Shown here: piece by piece, positions 60,985 through 64,000 of the stretch
Layout of the letters: every line of letters begins with the position of its first letter
Position numbering within the stretch: the stretch's first letter is position 1
Assembly: GCA_029718625.1 (NCBI GenBank)
Contig: CM056385.1
Coordinates: 21,952,924 to 22,016,923 of the forward strand
Direction: 5' to 3'
Source: Synaphobranchus kaupii
Taxonomy: Eukaryota; Chordata; Actinopteri; Anguilliformes; Synaphobranchidae
Length of the DNA: 64,000 nucleotides
Program-made: the position numbers and the translations under genes
Notes under the pieces: generated by a model
Told to the model about the DNA's origin: nothing
The model's database searches: none
Seen by the model: only the letters and a program-made list of their open reading frames with translations

Positions 60985-63907
60985 CTGGTAGCAGATGGCG
61001 CAGATGTCGTTGTGCCTCTCCAGCTGCAGGCAGGTTGCGGTGGGCATGCTCTTGATCTTGTTGACTGCGTCCCTGCGCAGCAGGAAGCTCTGCCAGCCCA
61101 GCTGCGCGCGCAGCCACACGTTGTAATACGAGTGGATGAAGATGATGGTGGAGCCCATGACCGTCCACTCGCCGAACACCGTCTCCGACACGCCGTACGC
61201 CACCACGCACAGAGCCACCAGGAACTCCAGCAGACGGTACGTCCCGTTCACGTAGTAGATCACGTCGTCCATGTTCTCCACCGGCTCTTTGCGGAACTCC
61301 TCCACCATGAACAGGATGTAGATTAAGAGTGTCCCCAGCACCTGCAGGGAGAGTCGGGACAGTTCTTTATTTTACCACCTGGGTTCTGTTAAATCACGGC
61401 CCGGTTCACAATCTTTATAAAACCCTTTTTTTTAAATATGACCTTTGGCCTGGGTGGGGGTCCCTGGATCAGAAACGGTTGAAAACCCCTGGTTTAGCAG
61501 ACTGCACGTTACAGCAGCTCTGATTAGGTAAGAAATCAGCTCACCCACTGGGTACCCTATTCCTCTCAGAGTCTATAGACCACTTCTGGTGTGCCGCTTC
61601 GAGATCAAGTCTAATCCTTCAAACGTGAATGACATCTTTAGGGCATATTCTCAGGTCAGTGAGAGAGAGAGCACATTGACGACTGACAAGAAGGAACCAC
61701 CGAATGGGTCTTTCAAATCGTGTCAATCTGTTATTATTTACCTAATCCTTCTAGTTTGGACATTTAGGCAATTAGTACTGTACTGTGTGGAGATATACCT
61801 GCAGGCATTAGGAGAGCTAGTGTGCTATACAGTACTGTACTGTGTGGAGATATACCTACAGGCATTAGGAGAGCTAATGTGCTATACAGTACTGTACTGT
61901 GTGGAGATATACCTGCAGGCAGTGGGAGAGCTAATGTGCTATACAGTACTGTACTGTGTGGAGATATACCTGCAGGCATTAGGAGAGCTAATGTGCTATA
62001 CAGTACTGTACTGTGTGGAGATATACCTACAGGCATTAGGAGAGCTAATGTGCTATACAGTACTGTACTGTGTGGAGATATACCTACAGGCAGTGGGAGA
62101 GCTAATGTGCTATACAGTACTGTACTGTGTGGAGATATACCTGCAGGCAGTGGGAGAGCTAATGTGCTATACAGTACTGTACTGTGTGGAGATATACCTA
62201 CAGGCAGTGGGAGAGCTAATGTGCTATACAGTACTGTACTGTGTGGAGATATACCTGCAGGCATTAGGAGAGCTAGTGTGCTATACAGTACTGTACTGTG
62301 TGGAGATATACCTGCAGGCAGTGGTAGAGCTAATGTGCTATACAGTACTGTACTGTGTGGAGATATACCTGCAGGCAGTGGGAGAGCTAGTGTGCTATAC
62401 AGTACTGTACTGTGTGGAGATATACCTGCAGGCAGTGGGAGAGCTAATGTGCTATACAGTACTGTACTGTGTGGAGATATACCTACAGGCAGTGGGAGAG
62501 CTAATGTGCTATACAGTACTGTACTGTGTGGAGATATACCTGCAGGCAGTGGGAGAGCTAATGTGCTATACAGTACTGTACTGTGTGGAGATATACCTGC
62601 AGGCATTAGGAGAGCTAGTGTGCTATACAGTACTGTACTGTGTGGAGATATACCTGCAGGCATTAGGAGAGCTAGTGTGCTATACAGTACTGTACTGTGT
62701 GGAGATATACCTGCAGGCAGTGGGAGAGCTAATGTGCTATACAGTACTGTACTGTGTGGAGATATACCTGCAGGCATTAGGAGAGCTAGTGTGCTATACA
62801 GTACTGTACTGTGTGGAGATATACCTGCAGGCAGTGGGAGAGCTAATGTGCTATACAGTACTGTACTGTGTGGAGATATACCTACAGGCATTAGGAGAGC
62901 TAATGTGCTATACAGTACTGTACTGTGTGAAGATATACCTGCAGGCAGTGGGAGAGCTAACGTGCTATACAGTACTGTACTGTGTGGAGATATACCTGCA
63001 GGCAGTGGGAGAGCTAACGTGCTATACAGTACTGTACTGTGTGGAGATATACCTACAGGCAGTGGGAGAGCTAACGTGCTATACAGTACTGTACTGTGTG
63101 GAGATATACCTGCAGGCATTAGGAGAGCTAGTGTGCTATACAGTACTGTACTGTGTGGAGATATACCTGCAGGCATTAGGAGAGCTAGTGTGCTATACAG
63201 TACTGTACTGTGTGGAGATATACCTGCAGGCAGTGGGAGAGCTAACGAACATGGAATCTAACTCATCACTCACTCGCCATTTTCACTTGGTACACACTCT
63301 TCAGGTAATATATCAAGAAGGAATAGTTAGCTAACATTTGCTAAATAAACCATGCCTTGAAAATGGTTTTGTTTTATTCTATCGTGTATGGTTACAGTAA
63401 AAAAATAAAAAGACAAGTACCATGACCCACAAGGTATTTTTGTTGAGTGTGAACCAAAATTACTGAGTGGGCCTTTAAGTATTTTACAGTACAAGAACTA
63501 TATAGACCAGAATGCTGTGTTCCAGATACTGAAAAACATTTGAAGAAACATTTGAAGCTAACTGAAGGAAGAAGAACATTGCAGCGCTAATACAGTAACT
63601 ATTACAGATTACATGTGATAAAATGCAGAAAAGATTTCACATGTATTTTTTGTCTGTGCCTTTCTAAATGGAATGCGAGAAACCAAATCCAGTAAAGGAA
63701 GTTTCCATTATTTGAAAGTTGAGCCACAACAGTACTGTACTGTGTGGAGATGGCTTTACCTGCAGGGAGGTGAGGATGCTGGAGGAGATGATGATGAGGA
63801 GCCAGAAGTCCATGTGGAAGAACTGGCAGATCATGTAGGCCATGTAGGAGGGGAACACCAGAAGGAACAAGCACAGGCTCACTGCACGGAAGTGCTTCCA
63901 CAGGCTC
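58882..63907 (-). CDS. rnf145: RNF145 (RING finger protein 145), last three coding exons, partial gene
   Basis: RNF145 is a multi-pass ER-membrane E3 ubiquitin ligase of the TRC8/RNF139 type, linked in mammals to sterol-regulated turnover of HMG-CoA reductase and SCAP. The exons 63760-63907, 60985-61341 and 58882-59394 join in frame (1018 nt: one base completing a codon, then 338 codons and TAA). They encode [20 protein letters not shown], a membrane segment around [36 protein letters not shown], further membrane helices and the linker [14 protein letters not shown]. The RING-H2 is C-x2-C-x11-C-x-H-x2-H-x2-C-x10-C-x2-C (CAICYQ ... [23 protein letters not shown]), with all eight zinc ligands present. 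The tail after the RING is about 130 residues, rich in Pro, Ser, Asp and Ala, and differs from the mammalian tail. The upstream exons lie beyond 64000. I see no damage to the reading frame. Confidence 0.95.
59395..60984 (-). other. RNF145 last intron
   Basis: 1.6 kb between the two halves of the RING domain. It is AT-rich apart from the CA tracts at 60817-60980, which abut the donor. Confidence 0.9.
60817..60980. repeat. (CA)n compound microsatellite at RNF145 donor
   Basis: CA runs broken by TGGCTCTCA and GCCCGCACACTTGCTCACGC. On the sense strand the repeat is (GT)n and begins at about the fifth base of the intron. Confidence 0.95.
60985..61341 (-). CDS. rnf145: RNF145 second-last coding exon (membrane helices and first RING cysteines)
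   Basis: This exon is 357 bp, 119 codons, phase 0 at both ends. It begins [16 protein letters not shown] after an acceptor CTCTCCCTGCAG and ends NDICAICYQ before the donor GTGCGTGTG. It contains at least three hydrophobic segments ([38 protein letters not shown]), the amphipathic linker and the first C-x2-C pair of the RING. The donor is continuous with a (GT)n repeat. Confidence 0.96.
61342..63759 (-). other. RNF145 intron holding the 57-bp minisatellite
   Basis: 2.4 kb, of which about 1.5 kb is the minisatellite. The flanks are unique and non-coding. Confidence 0.95.
61773..63244. repeat. 57-bp minisatellite, about 26 copies
   Basis: The unit on the plus strand contains TACTGTACTGTGTGGAGATA, TACCTGCAGGCAGTGGGAGA and GCTAATGTGCTA. 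Variation is confined to few sites (CAGTGGG/CATTAGG, CTGCAGG/CTACAGG, CTAATG/CTAGTG/CTAACG). Since 57 is 19 codons and the unit lacks stops in several frames, long open frames appear on both strands. They are not genes. The unit matches the exon-intron junction at 63729-63775. Confidence 0.98.
63760..63907 (-). CDS. rnf145: RNF145 third-last coding exon (membrane segments)
   Basis: The acceptor is CTGAATGTGCAG above 63907 and the donor is CTGCAG|GTAAAG at 63759. The first base completes a Lys codon. It then encodes [20 protein letters not shown] through [20 protein letters not shown] to SSSILTSLQ, i.e. two hydrophobic helices. The donor region is the apparent source of the 57-bp minisatellite in the following intron. 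Confidence 0.95.
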
Positions 63908-64000
63908 CTGCACATTCAGAGAGCAAACACAGTCAGTCCCAACACTAAAAAACCATGCTTGGAACATAGTCCTAACACTTACAATCCCTGCCTGAACAAA
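63908..64000 (-). other. RNF145 intron upstream of exon at 63760-63907, cut by window end
   Basis: Sequence above the acceptor. The next upstream exon is outside the window. Confidence 0.8.

Noticed and set aside
61773..63244. CRISPR-like regular array
   Set aside because: Whole units repeat directly with no unique spacers, in a vertebrate intron. The same applies to 24048-25925.
61589..63334. 581-codon plus-strand frame, longest in the window
   Set aside because: It is the 57-bp minisatellite read through, antisense to RNF145 within an intron. No independent start context or non-repeat domain.

Overview
This is vertebrate nuclear DNA, most likely from a teleost fish. The evidence is spliced genes with GT/AG introns, long microsatellites, tRNA-derived and 5S-derived SINE-like repeats with fish-type bodies, and Tc1-like transposon remnants. 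Two protein-coding genes can be supported, both partial and both on the minus strand. The first six coding exons of the transcription factor EBF1 lie between 34217 and 49854. The last three coding exons of the ER-membrane ubiquitin ligase RNF145 lie between 58882 and 63907. From general knowledge, EBF1 and RNF145 are also neighbours in the same orientation on human chromosome 5q33, so this is conserved synteny. I cannot name the species.

Layout: 1-34216 holds no exon I can recognise and is best read as part of the very long EBF1 intron 6 (exon 7 lies off the low-coordinate end). It contains a 552-bp segment present twice (1-559 and 6307-6858) next to a 500-N gap, a nested palindrome near 3.1 kb, a cluster of Pol III-type modules at 4.4-5.3 kb, and a dead Tc1 transposase at 17.4-17.9 kb. 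It also has CpG-dense stretches at 15.2-16.4 and 18.4-18.6 kb, a 1.9-kb minisatellite made of 46- and 54-bp monomers at 24-26 kb, and several blocks that look like non-coding regulatory sequence. 34.2-49.9 kb carries EBF1 exons 6 to 1. 49.9-58.9 kb is the EBF1 upstream and EBF1-RNF145 intergenic region plus the RNF145 3'UTR. 58.9-64 kb carries the RNF145 3' end.

The EBF1 exons encode residues 1-184: the start, much of the DNA-binding domain and the complete H-C-C-C zinc knuckle, split over exons 5 and 6. The RNF145 exons encode the last membrane segments, the complete RING-H2 domain (split by an intron after its first two cysteines) and the C-terminal tail. The two genes have no known joint pathway; only their adjacency is conserved.

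The most unusual observations concern RNF145. The intron between its third-last and second-last coding exons holds about 26 copies of a 57-bp repeat. On the sense strand each copy resembles the real 5' splice site of that same intron, apparently because the repeat grew from the exon-intron junction. The next 5' splice site runs straight into a (GT)n microsatellite. Downstream of the stop codon lies a roughly 41-bp-periodic array of CTCF-like motifs. No prokaryotic system, CRISPR array or complete autonomous mobile element is present.
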